DNA of 12,531 bases from an uncultured Oscillospiraceae bacterium (GTDB taxonomy: Bacteria; Bacillota; Clostridia; Oscillospirales; Oscillospiraceae). Positions within the stretch are counted from its first letter, which is position 1, and every line of letters starts with the position of its first letter. A model generated the notes under the pieces. That model saw only the letters and a list, made by a program, of their open reading frames with translations. It was not told the origin of the DNA and did no database searches. The stretch spans positions 1 to 12,531 of the forward strand of contig CALWXY010000036.1 in the NCBI GenBank assembly GCA_944385595.1, given 5' to 3'. The position numbers and the translations under genes are program-made. Of this stretch, positions 6,932-12,531 are shown one piece after another.

Positions 6932-6980
6932 CACCTCGGGATAAGTATTCCCGCAAATTTCGCGTAAATGAGGTGTTTTA
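6932..6980. other. Short divergent intergenic region between the DUF421 gene and dapF
   Basis: Only 49 bp separate the two start codons. The region holds a short inverted repeat, CGGGA (6937-6941) and TCCCG (6949-6953), next to the DUF421 ribosome binding site. I found no convincing -35/-10 pair on either strand and no space for a riboswitch. Confidence 0.4.
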
Positions 6981-7814
6981 ATGAAATTTGTCAAAATGCA
7001 GGGCGCGGGCAACGACTATGTCTACGTCAACTGCTTCGAGGAGCGGGTCGATGACCGCCCCGCCCTCGCCAGATTCGTCTCCGACAGACACTTCGGCGTC
7101 GGCGGCGACGGACTTATCTGCATCTGCCCCTCGGATACAGCCGACTTCAAAATGGACATGTATAACGCCGACGGCTCCTCCGCCGCCATGTGCGGCAACA
7201 GCATCCGCTGCGTTGGCAAATACGTCTACGACAGGGGCCTGACCGATAAGACCACCATCACCGTCGAGTCCGGCGGCGCGGTCAAAACCCTCTGGCTGAA
7301 CGTCAGGGACGGAAAGGTCGACACCGTGAGGGTCGATATGGGCTCGCCGGAGCTGCGGCCTGAGAAAATCCCCGTCGATCTGCCGGTGGAGCGCGTCGTC
7401 GAGGTGCCGGTGAGCATAGGCGGCGAGCGCTGGTTCATCACCTGCGTGTCGATGGGCAACCCCCACGCCGTCGTGTTCGTCGACGATGTAGAGAGCCTCA
7501 GGCTCGAGAGCATAGGCCCCGAATTTGAACACAACAGTATATTCCCTGAACGGACGAATACTGAATTCGTCCAGGTCGTCGATGAAAACACCCTCCGCAT
7601 GAGGGTGTGGGAGCGCGGCTCGGGCGAGACCCTCGCCTGCGGCACCGGCGCCTGCGCCAGCCTCGTCGCGGCGACGCTCACGGGCCGCTGCTCCGGCAGC
7701 GCGAAAGTGCTCCTGCGCGGCGGCGAGCTCTTCATCGAGTGGGACAGAGAGAACAATAAGGTTTATATGACAGGCCCCGCCGTCGCCGTGTTCGAGGGCG
7801 AACTCTATATTTAA
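6981..7814 (+). CDS. dapF: Diaminopimelate epimerase
   Basis: Converts LL-diaminopimelate to meso-diaminopimelate, the direct precursor of lysine and a cross-linking residue of peptidoglycan. The 277-residue protein opens with MKFVKMQGAGNDYV, typical of the family. It keeps both catalytic cysteines: C71 in MCGNSIRC and C220 in ACGTGACAS. The GVGGDGL segment (39-45) and GNPHAV (159-164) are also present, so it should be active. The ATG has GAGGTG about 5-8 nt upstream. It is followed after 17 nt by dapL, which makes the substrate of this enzyme, so the two genes encode consecutive steps and are almost certainly one operon. Confidence 0.97.
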   Translation: MKFVKMQGAGNDYVYVNCFEERVDDRPALARFVSDRHFGVGGDGLICICPSDTADFKMDMYNADGSSAAMCGNSIRCVGKYVYDRGLTDKTTITVESGGAVKTLWLNVRDGKVDTVRVDMGSPELRPEKIPVDLPVERVVEVPVSIGGERWFITCVSMGNPHAVVFVDDVESLRLESIGPEFEHNSIFPERTNTEFVQVVDENTLRMRVWERGSGETLACGTGACASLVAATLTGRCSGSAKVLLRGGELFIEWDRENNKVYMTGPAVAVFEGELYI

Positions 7815-7831
7815 ACACAGGAGAGTGCATC

Positions 7832-9052
7832 ATGGTAAAAATCAACGATAACTTTCAGAAGCTGCCCGGCGGCTACCTCTTCCCGGAGATAGGCCGCAGA
7901 GTCCGCGCCTTTTCCGCGGAGAATCCCCCAATGCCGCTCATACGCCTCGGCATAGGCGACGTCACCCAGCCGCTCGCCCCCGCCGTCATCGAGGCCATGA
8001 AGAAAGCCACCGAGGAGATGGCGCATAAGGAGACCTTCCGCGGCTACTGCGAGGAGACCTGCGGCGCATACGACTTCCTCCGCTTCGCCATCCGCGACTC
8101 GTATAAAGCCACCGGCGTGGATATCGCCGACGACGAGATTTTCGTCTCCGACGGCGCAAAGAGCGATTGCGGCAATATAGGCGATATCTTCTCCGCCGAC
8201 AATATCGTCGCCGTCTGCGACCCCGTCTACCCCGTGTACGTCGACACCAGCGCCATGGCGGGCCGCGCGGGCGACTTCGACGGCGAGCGCTGGACGAAGC
8301 TCGTCTACCTGCCCTGCACCGCCGAGAACGGCTTCTTCCCGGCCCTGCCCCAGGGCGACAGAATACCCGACCTCATCTACATCTGCTCGCCGAACAACCC
8401 CACCGGCGCCGCGGCGACGAAGGAGCAGCTCAAGGTGTGGGTCGACTACGCCAACGAGCACGGCTCCGTCATCCTCTACGACTCCGCCTACGAGGCCTAT
8501 ATCACCGAGCCGGGAATCCCGCACTCCATCTACGAGGTCGAGGGCGCCAAGACCTGCGCCATTGAGTTCCGCTCCTTCTCCAAGACCGCGGGCTTCACCG
8601 GCAACCGCTGCGCCTATACCGTGGTGCCGAAGGCGCTCGAGCGCGGCGGCGCCAGCCTGAACGCGATGTGGAACCGCCGCCAGGGCACCAAGTTCAACGG
8701 CGTGCCCTACGTCATCCAGCGCGCCGCCGAGGCCGTCTATTCGCCGGATGGCCAGAAGCAGACGATGGAGACCATAGCCTATTACATGAACAACGCGCGT
8801 ATAATCAAAGAGGGACTCAGCGCAGCCGGCCTTACCGTCTACGGCGGCACCAACGCCCCCTATATCTGGGCGCGCACGCCTGACGGCGTCGGCTCCTGGG
8901 ACTTCTTCGACCTGCTGCTCAAGAAGGCCTGCGTCGTGACGACTCCGGGCGCCGGCTTCGGCCCCTCCGGCGAGGGCTATATCCGCCTCACCGCCTTCGG
9001 CGACGCGGATGCTACAGTCGAGGCCGTCGAGCGCATCAAAAAGGTGCTTTGA
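7832..9052 (+). CDS. dapL: LL-diaminopimelate aminotransferase
   Basis: A PLP enzyme that converts tetrahydrodipicolinate directly to LL-diaminopimelate with glutamate as amino donor, bypassing the DapD/C/E acylation route. The 406-residue protein has the DapL opening (NFQKLPGGYLFPEIGRR), LGIGDVTQPL (39-48), SDGAKSDCGNI (106-116), SPNNPTG (186-192), the PLP-binding lysine K251 in SFSKTAGFTGNR, and the carboxylate-binding arginine in GYIRLTAFG (R385). The substrate loop at residues 71-84 reads GYCEETCGAYDFLR, while the form I know is close to GYGPEQGYDFLR, so it looks two residues longer with two cysteines. GGAGAG lies 8 nt before the ATG. glmS follows after 18 nt. Confidence 0.95.
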   Translation: MVKINDNFQKLPGGYLFPEIGRRVRAFSAENPPMPLIRLGIGDVTQPLAPAVIEAMKKATEEMAHKETFRGYCEETCGAYDFLRFAIRDSYKATGVDIADDEIFVSDGAKSDCGNIGDIFSADNIVAVCDPVYPVYVDTSAMAGRAGDFDGERWTKLVYLPCTAENGFFPALPQGDRIPDLIYICSPNNPTGAAATKEQLKVWVDYANEHGSVILYDSAYEAYITEPGIPHSIYEVEGAKTCAIEFRSFSKTAGFTGNRCAYTVVPKALERGGASLNAMWNRRQGTKFNGVPYVIQRAAEAVYSPDGQKQTMETIAYYMNNARIIKEGLSAAGLTVYGGTNAPYIWARTPDGVGSWDFFDLLLKKACVVTTPGAGFGPSGEGYIRLTAFGDADATVEAVERIKKVL

Positions 9053-9070
9053 TTTTTGGAGGTCTCCTGA

Positions 9071-10897
9071 ATGTGCGGAATAATCGGATACACCGGCCCG
9101 CGTCAGGCAGCGCCGCTGCTGCTCGCGGGACTGGAAAAGCTTGAGTACCGCGGATACGACTCTGCGGGCATAGCCGTGAACGACGGAAACGGCATAGAGG
9201 TCGCCAAGACCATGGGCCGCCTTGCGGCCCTCAGCACCATGATACACGGCGGCAGCGACGTCAAAGGCACCGTCGGCATAGGCCACACCCGCTGGGCAAC
9301 TCACGGCAAGCCCTCCGACGAGAACTCCCACCCCCACGTGGGCGGCGACGGACGCATTGCCATAGTCCACAACGGCATCATCGAGAACTACAAGCCGCTG
9401 AAAGAGATGCTCATGAACCGCGGCAGAAGCTTTGTCTCCGAGACCGATACCGAGGTCGCGGCGCAGCTCATCGACTACTACTACGAGGGCGACCTCCTCG
9501 CCGCCGTCGCCAGAGCGGTGCGCGAGCTTGAGGGCAGCTACGCCCTCGGCATAGTCTGCGCCGACGAGCCTGATACCATCATCGGCGTAAAGAGCCATGT
9601 GCCCCTCATAGTCGCCTACGGCGAGGGGGAGAACATGTTCGCCTCCGACATCGTCGCCGTCGCCGACCAGACGCGGCGCGTCACCTATATGGACGACGAT
9701 GAAATCGCCGTCGTCCGCCCGGACTCCGTCGAGTTCTACACCCCCTTCCTCGACAGAATCGAGAAGGAGATACGCACCATAGACTGGGACGTCTCCGCCG
9801 CCGACAAATGCGGCTACGAGCACTATATGTTCAAGGAGATAATGGAGCAGCCGGAGGCCGTGCGCCGCACGCTCGCGCCGTTCATAGCGGATGGCCGCGT
9901 CTCGCTGGAGAACGCGCTCAGCCCGGAGCTTGTCCGCTCCATGAGCCGCATATTCATCGTCGCCTGCGGCTCGTCCTACCACGTCGGCATGGTGGCGAAA
10001 TACAATATCGAGAAGCTGACCAGAGTGCCGGTGGAGGTCGTCCTCGCGAGCGAGTTCCGCTACTGCGACCCGATAGTCGGCCCGGATACGCTGGTGCTGC
10101 TCATAAGCCAGTCCGGCGAGACCGCGGATACGCTCGAGGCCCTGCGCGAGGCAAAGCGCCGCGGCGGCCACACCCTCGCCATAGTGAACGTCGAGGGCAG
10201 CTCCATAGCCCAGGCGGCTGACAGCGTCATCTACACCAAGGCGGGGCCTGAGATAGCCGTCGCCACCACCAAGGCCTACAGCACCCAGCTCGTCGTCACC
10301 GTCATGCTCGCCATATACATAGCCGGCCTGCGCGGCACCATATCCGACGCCGAGTACGCGGATATCATAGCGGGGCTGGAGGCGCTGCCGGAGCATATGC
10401 AGCATATACTCAACGACAAGGCCTCCACCCAGAAGCTGGCCTACCGCTACTTCAACTGCGAGGACATCTTCTTCATAGGCCGCAATATCGACTACGCCAT
10501 GTCGCTGGAGGGCTCGCTGAAGCTCAAGGAGATATCCTACATCCACTCCGACGCCTACGCCGCCGGCGAGCTGAAGCACGGCACAATCTCCCTCGTCGTG
10601 GACGGCACGCTGGTCATAGCCGTCGCGACCTGCTCGCGCCTCGTCGAGAAGACGCTGAGCAACGCGCAGGAGGTCAAGGCGCGCGGCGCACGGGTCATAG
10701 CCGTGACCACCGACGGGAACGCCGAAAAGGTCTCCGCCGCGGCGGACAACGTCATAGCCTTCCCGGCCATGCACGATTTGCTGCTGCCGTCGCTCGCGGT
10801 GCTGCCTCTGCAGCTCTTCGCCTACTACATGGCGCTCTACCGCGGCTGCGATATCGACAAGCCGAGAAACCTCGCGAAATCCGTAACGGTTGAATGA
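9071..10897 (+). CDS. glmS: Glutamine--fructose-6-phosphate aminotransferase (isomerizing)
   Basis: Makes glucosamine-6-phosphate from fructose-6-phosphate and glutamine, the first committed step to UDP-GlcNAc and peptidoglycan. The 608-residue protein is full length. The N-terminal glutaminase starts MCGIIGYTG, with C2 as the nucleophile after Met removal, and has HTRWATHG (72-79), NGIIENY (101-107) and the SETDTEV motif. Two SIS domains follow: about 290-420 with ACGSSYHVG and SQSGETADT, and about 460-595 with the ELKHGTISL loop. It ends with the usual LAKSVTVE. GGAGG lies 9 nt before the ATG. Only 18 nt separate it from dapL, so there is no room for a glmS ribozyme; it appears to be transcribed with dapF-dapL. 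A hairpin begins directly at the stop codon. Confidence 0.97.
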   Translation: MCGIIGYTGPRQAAPLLLAGLEKLEYRGYDSAGIAVNDGNGIEVAKTMGRLAALSTMIHGGSDVKGTVGIGHTRWATHGKPSDENSHPHVGGDGRIAIVHNGIIENYKPLKEMLMNRGRSFVSETDTEVAAQLIDYYYEGDLLAAVARAVRELEGSYALGIVCADEPDTIIGVKSHVPLIVAYGEGENMFASDIVAVADQTRRVTYMDDDEIAVVRPDSVEFYTPFLDRIEKEIRTIDWDVSAADKCGYEHYMFKEIMEQPEAVRRTLAPFIADGRVSLENALSPELVRSMSRIFIVACGSSYHVGMVAKYNIEKLTRVPVEVVLASEFRYCDPIVGPDTLVLLISQSGETADTLEALREAKRRGGHTLAIVNVEGSSIAQAADSVIYTKAGPEIAVATTKAYSTQLVVTVMLAIYIAGLRGTISDAEYADIIAGLEALPEHMQHILNDKASTQKLAYRYFNCEDIFFIGRNIDYAMSLEGSLKLKEISYIHSDAYAAGELKHGTISLVVDGTLVIAVATCSRLVEKTLSNAQEVKARGARVIAVTTDGNAEKVSAAADNVIAFPAMHDLLLPSLAVLPLQLFAYYMALYRGCDIDKPRNLAKSVTVE

Positions 10898-10931
10898 AAA
10901 ATGTCCGGAACCGATTGGTTCCGGACATTTT
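10898..10931 (+). terminator. Hairpin terminator after glmS, possibly bidirectional
   Basis: A perfect 15-bp stem: AAAATGTCCGGAACC (10898-10912) pairs with GGTTCCGGACATTTT (10917-10931) around a GATT loop. It starts at the base after the glmS stop. On the plus strand the U run is only the last four bases of the stem, while read on the minus strand five T residues follow, so it could end transcripts from both sides. Confidence 0.75.
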
Positions 10932-10955
10932 AGCTTATTTCAAAGCCTCGCAGAG

Positions 10956-10975
10956 TTTGCGCCCGCAGGCGCAAA
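10956..10975. repeat. Hairpin with GC-rich core in the gene-free region
   Basis: TTTGCGCC (10956-10963) and GGCGCAAA (10968-10975) form an 8-bp stem around CGCA. The right arm continues into AAATAAG (10973-10979), which can alternatively pair with CTTATTT at 10934-10940. A run of seven T residues follows at 10989-10995, but 13 nt from the stem, too far for a standard terminator. Confidence 0.5.
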
Positions 10976-11036
10976 TAAGATTGAATCGTTTTTTTCCGGC
11001 GACATGTGCGGCAGAAAAAACTCTTCTCACGGAGCG

Positions 11037-11075
11037 CGCGTGGATTTTGCCGCCGCAGGCGGCAAAATCTGCGCG
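11037..11075. repeat. Long GC-rich palindrome, REP-like
   Basis: GATTTTGCCGCC (11043-11054) pairs perfectly with GGCGGCAAAATC (11058-11069) around a GCA loop, and the stem extends outward by six more pairs (two of them G-U) to 11037 and 11075. It resembles the hairpin at 10956-10975 in having a T-rich outer arm, a GCC/GGC core and a CGCAGG centre. Just downstream is the 10-bp palindrome GAAGCGCTTC. Confidence 0.55.
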
Positions 11076-11096
11076 AAGCGAAGCGCTTCTCCCTTT

Positions 11097-11123
11097 GCTT
11101 AAAAAGGCTCCGCCTTTTTAAGC
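11097..11123 (-). terminator. Terminator of the cysteine-rich protein gene
   Basis: GCTTAAAAAGGC (11097-11108) and GCCTTTTTAAGC (11112-11123) form a perfect 12-bp stem with a 3-nt loop, beginning two bases after the stop codon of the minus-strand gene. The A run, GC core and T run give an intrinsic-terminator layout in both directions, so it may also stop read-through from glmS. Confidence 0.75.
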
Positions 11124-11125
11124 AG

Positions 11126-11938
11126 CTATTTGCAGGTGCAGCCGGACGGGTCGACCGTGCTGCAGAAGTCGCCGTTGCTGTCGGGCGGGAAGAACTCGTC
11201 GACAGGGAAGGGAATCTTCGAGAAGAGGGTGCAGGGATCGTCCTCGCAGCCGGGTGCGCCGACGCACTCCTTGTCGGGGAAGCAGTAGCTGTAGGTGGGG
11301 ATGAGCAGCTGGGTGTCGCGCTCGAGCCTGATGATGGAGAACTGCCCCAGGCTCACGAGCAGGACGCGGTTGCCGCAGCTGAGGACTATGTCCTCGCCGA
11401 GCGCCTCGACGATAAACGGAGGGACGTCGCGCACGTCGGAGTCGCAGCCGCAGTAGCAGCGGGCGTCGACGATCTTGAGACCGAGGATGATGGGGTTCAC
11501 CGCCTCGACCACCGCTATGGGCTGGTTGGCCTTGAAGCCGGTCACGGAGTCGAAGGACGAGGAGAACACCTTCACGTCGCCGTCGCTGCCGTAGAGTATG
11601 ACGCGCTTGGTGAAGACGCTGAGACCCACGATCTCGTTGCCGCTGGGATAGGCCTCGCCGCGGATTCTGTAGTAGTAGGTGACGTCAACGGTGTAGTAGC
11701 CGCGGTTGAAGCATATCTCCTCAACCTTCACGTCGACATACAGCAGCTCGGCGCAGCGGGGGCGTACGCTCATGGCACCGTCTATGTATGCCTGAGAAGA
11801 GATGGTGGGATAGACTCTCAGATCCTCTATGCAGTCCTTGTCGCGGCAGCTGTCGAAGACCTTGTGGGTGTGTATGCAGACGGCCTCTTTGAAGGCGGCT
11901 CTGTTGTCCACGGGTCCGGGCAAAACTTTGTCTGCCAT
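11126..11938 (-). CDS. Cysteine-rich Clostridia-type protein of unknown function
   Basis: A 270-residue protein with 16 cysteines. Near the N-terminus it carries CIHTHKVFDSCRDKDCIEDL (residues 21-40). A central beta-rich region contains CFNRGYYTVDVTYYYR and FTKRVILYGSDG. A CYCGC cluster lies at 161-165, and a tail holds eight cysteines in the last 83 residues, ending SGCTCK. The VFDSCRDKDC segment recurs, to my memory, in uncharacterised proteins of many Clostridia; I know no established function. There is no signal peptide or membrane helix. Many cysteines without a CxxC zinc-ribbon pattern could mean metal binding or disulfide cross-linking, as in spore-coat-like proteins, but that is speculation. 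The start at 11938 has AGGAGG 7 nt upstream; the longer frame from 11977 lacks one. It has its own promoter and terminator, so it is monocistronic. Confidence 0.85.
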   Translation of the reverse strand: MADKVLPGPVDNRAAFKEAVCIHTHKVFDSCRDKDCIEDLRVYPTISSQAYIDGAMSVRPRCAELLYVDVKVEEICFNRGYYTVDVTYYYRIRGEAYPSGNEIVGLSVFTKRVILYGSDGDVKVFSSSFDSVTGFKANQPIAVVEAVNPIILGLKIVDARCYCGCDSDVRDVPPFIVEALGEDIVLSCGNRVLLVSLGQFSIIRLERDTQLLIPTYSYCFPDKECVGAPGCEDDPCTLFSKIPFPVDEFFPPDSNGDFCSTVDPSGCTCK

Positions 11939-11980
11939 GTCAATACCTCCTGAGCTTTTATTTGAAGCAATGTTCAATAC

Positions 11981-12009
11981 AGTCTATGCCGCTTGTGCCG
12001 CAATGTTAA
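11981..12009 (-). promoter_or_regulatory. Probable promoter of the cysteine-rich protein gene
   Basis: On the minus strand TTAACA (12009-12004, five of six matches) and TAGACT (11986-11981, four of six) are 17 bp apart. Transcription would start near 11974, leaving about 36 nt of leader. The 8-bp sequence GCAATGTT (plus-strand reading) occurs at 12000-12007, over the -35 box, and again at 11967-11974, over the start site. Confidence 0.5.
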
Positions 12010-12029
12010 TTTCCGAGATAAAAGAGGGT

Positions 12030-12058
12030 TTGACGGGGCGGGGGAATCAGGCTATAAT
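12030..12058 (+). promoter_or_regulatory. Strong sigma-A-type promoter of the DUF4364 gene
   Basis: TTGACG (12030-12035, five of six matches) and a perfect TATAAT (12053-12058) are separated by exactly 17 bp. Transcription should start near 12065. This decides the start codon of the gene: the AAAGG site that would serve the ATG at 12072 lies upstream of the transcript start. Confidence 0.8.
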
Positions 12059-12089
12059 AAAGGTATATAAGATGAACGGAGGTCTGCCG

Positions 12090-12531
12090 GTGGAGCGCCT
12101 TGGCTTTATTCACGACAAGCTCGATATCAAAATACTCATCCTGTTCGTCCTGCGCCGCCTGCCCGACTATGTCGAGAATGACGTGCTCTGTGACCTCGTC
12201 ATGTGCGACGACGGGATAAACTACTTCGATTATATTCAGTGCCTCAGCGAATTGTGCGATACCGGCCACGTCGAACAGAGCGGCAGCCGCTACCGCATCA
12301 CCCCCAAGGGAGACGACAACGGCGGCACCATCGAGTCCAGTCTGCCGTTCTCCGTCCGCAAAAAGGCCGAAAAGCTGCTCGCGCCGGTCGCACAGCGTCT
12401 GCTGCGCAGCTCCATGATCAAGGCCGGACACACAGTCTCGTCATCCGGCGCCTGCACCGTCGAGCTCTCCATGGGCGACGGCTGCGGCGAGATTATCTCC
12501 CTCCGCCTGCTCGCCGGAGGCGAGGAACAGG
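12090..12531 (+). CDS. DUF4364 family protein, C-terminus cut off by window edge
   Basis: The visible 147 residues begin MERLGFIHDKLDIKILILF (GTG start) and continue with RRLPDYVENDVLCDLVMCDDGINYFDYIQCLSELCDTGHV, first 100 residues in total up to about SVRKKAEKLL. The N-terminal part has the helix pattern of a winged-helix DNA-binding domain, and the FIHDKLDIKILIL and DDGINYFDY segments match, to my memory, the clostridial DUF4364 family, proposed to be PadR-like regulators. The GTG at 12090 is preferred because GGAGG lies 7 nt upstream. The in-frame ATG at 12072 falls only 7 nt after the predicted transcription start. The family is usually around 170-180 residues, so some 25-35 are missing. 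Its target is unknown; it diverges from the cysteine-rich protein gene. Confidence 0.82.
   Translation, partial: MERLGFIHDKLDIKILILFVLRRLPDYVENDVLCDLVMCDDGINYFDYIQCLSELCDTGHVEQSGSRYRITPKGDDNGGTIESSLPFSVRKKAEKLLAPVAQRLLRSSMIKAGHTVSSSGACTVELSMGDGCGEIISLRLLAGGEEQ

Noticed and set aside
6932..6980. Possible lysine riboswitch before dapF
   Set aside because: The 49-bp gap is much shorter than a lysine aptamer and shows only a 5-bp inverted repeat.
9053..9070. Possible glmS ribozyme upstream of glmS
   Set aside because: Only 18 nt separate dapL and glmS, far too little for the ribozyme.
7811..10774. A 987-codon open frame on the minus strand opposite dapL and glmS
   Set aside because: It spans two well-supported plus-strand genes, its translation is low-complexity in Val, Ala, Gly, Asp and Arg, and it lacks domains. 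It results from GC-rich codon use.
10890..11121. Two small plus-strand frames after glmS (70 and 75 codons)
   Set aside because: Both run through the glmS terminator hairpin and the palindromes, and neither has a plausible ribosome binding site.
11006..11953. A 315-codon plus-strand frame opposite the cysteine-rich gene
   Set aside because: The minus-strand frame has a strong ribosome binding site, promoter, terminator and a recognisable signature; this one runs through the hairpin region and lacks all of these.

Overview
The window is GC-rich chromosomal DNA. Its gene content points to an anaerobic, gut-type member of the Clostridia, probably Oscillospirales-like: a DapL-type lysine/meso-DAP branch, an RNase M5, an NrdR, a DUF421/DUF4363 membrane pair, a DUF4364 protein and a cysteine-rich Clostridia-type hypothetical protein. 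Strong AGGAGG-type ribosome binding sites and TTGACA/TATAAT-type promoters fit this, as does frequent use of the ATA codon in an otherwise GC-rich genome. The lineage is inferred from gene families and not from a marker gene. No rRNA, tRNA, CRISPR array, transposase, integrase or phage gene is visible.

Layout. (1) 1-813, minus: argC, lacking its C-terminus at the window edge, with a clear promoter and an inverted repeat over its predicted transcription start. (2) 814-1111: divergent intergenic region. (3) 1112-5051, plus: a tight run comEC - holA - rnmV (DNA uptake channel, clamp-loader delta subunit, 5S rRNA maturase). (4) 5001-5243, minus: an 80-residue two-helix membrane protein of unknown function whose 3' end overlaps rnmV by 51 bp; it diverges from nrdR (5401-5877, plus). 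(5) 5874-6931, minus: a DUF421 gene followed by a DUF4363 gene, joined by a 4-nt ATGA overlap; the DUF4363 stop shares the palindrome CTAG with the nrdR stop. (6) 6981-10897, plus: dapF - dapL - glmS, a compact cluster for meso-diaminopimelate and glucosamine-6-phosphate, both peptidoglycan precursors. (7) 10898-11125: a gene-free stretch with four hairpins, at least two of them terminator-like. (8) 11126-11938, minus: a 270-residue protein with 16 cysteines. (9) 12090 to the window end, plus: a DUF4364 gene with a near-consensus promoter, truncated by the window.

Functionally this is mostly housekeeping: arginine and lysine/cell-wall precursor synthesis, replication, RNA processing and ribonucleotide reductase control. 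Nothing looks like a defence, secretion or mobile system. The least explained parts are the cysteine-rich protein with its promoter repeats, the small membrane protein convergent with rnmV, the DUF421/DUF4363 pair and the hairpin cluster after glmS. I did not find strong evidence of a novel multi-gene system.
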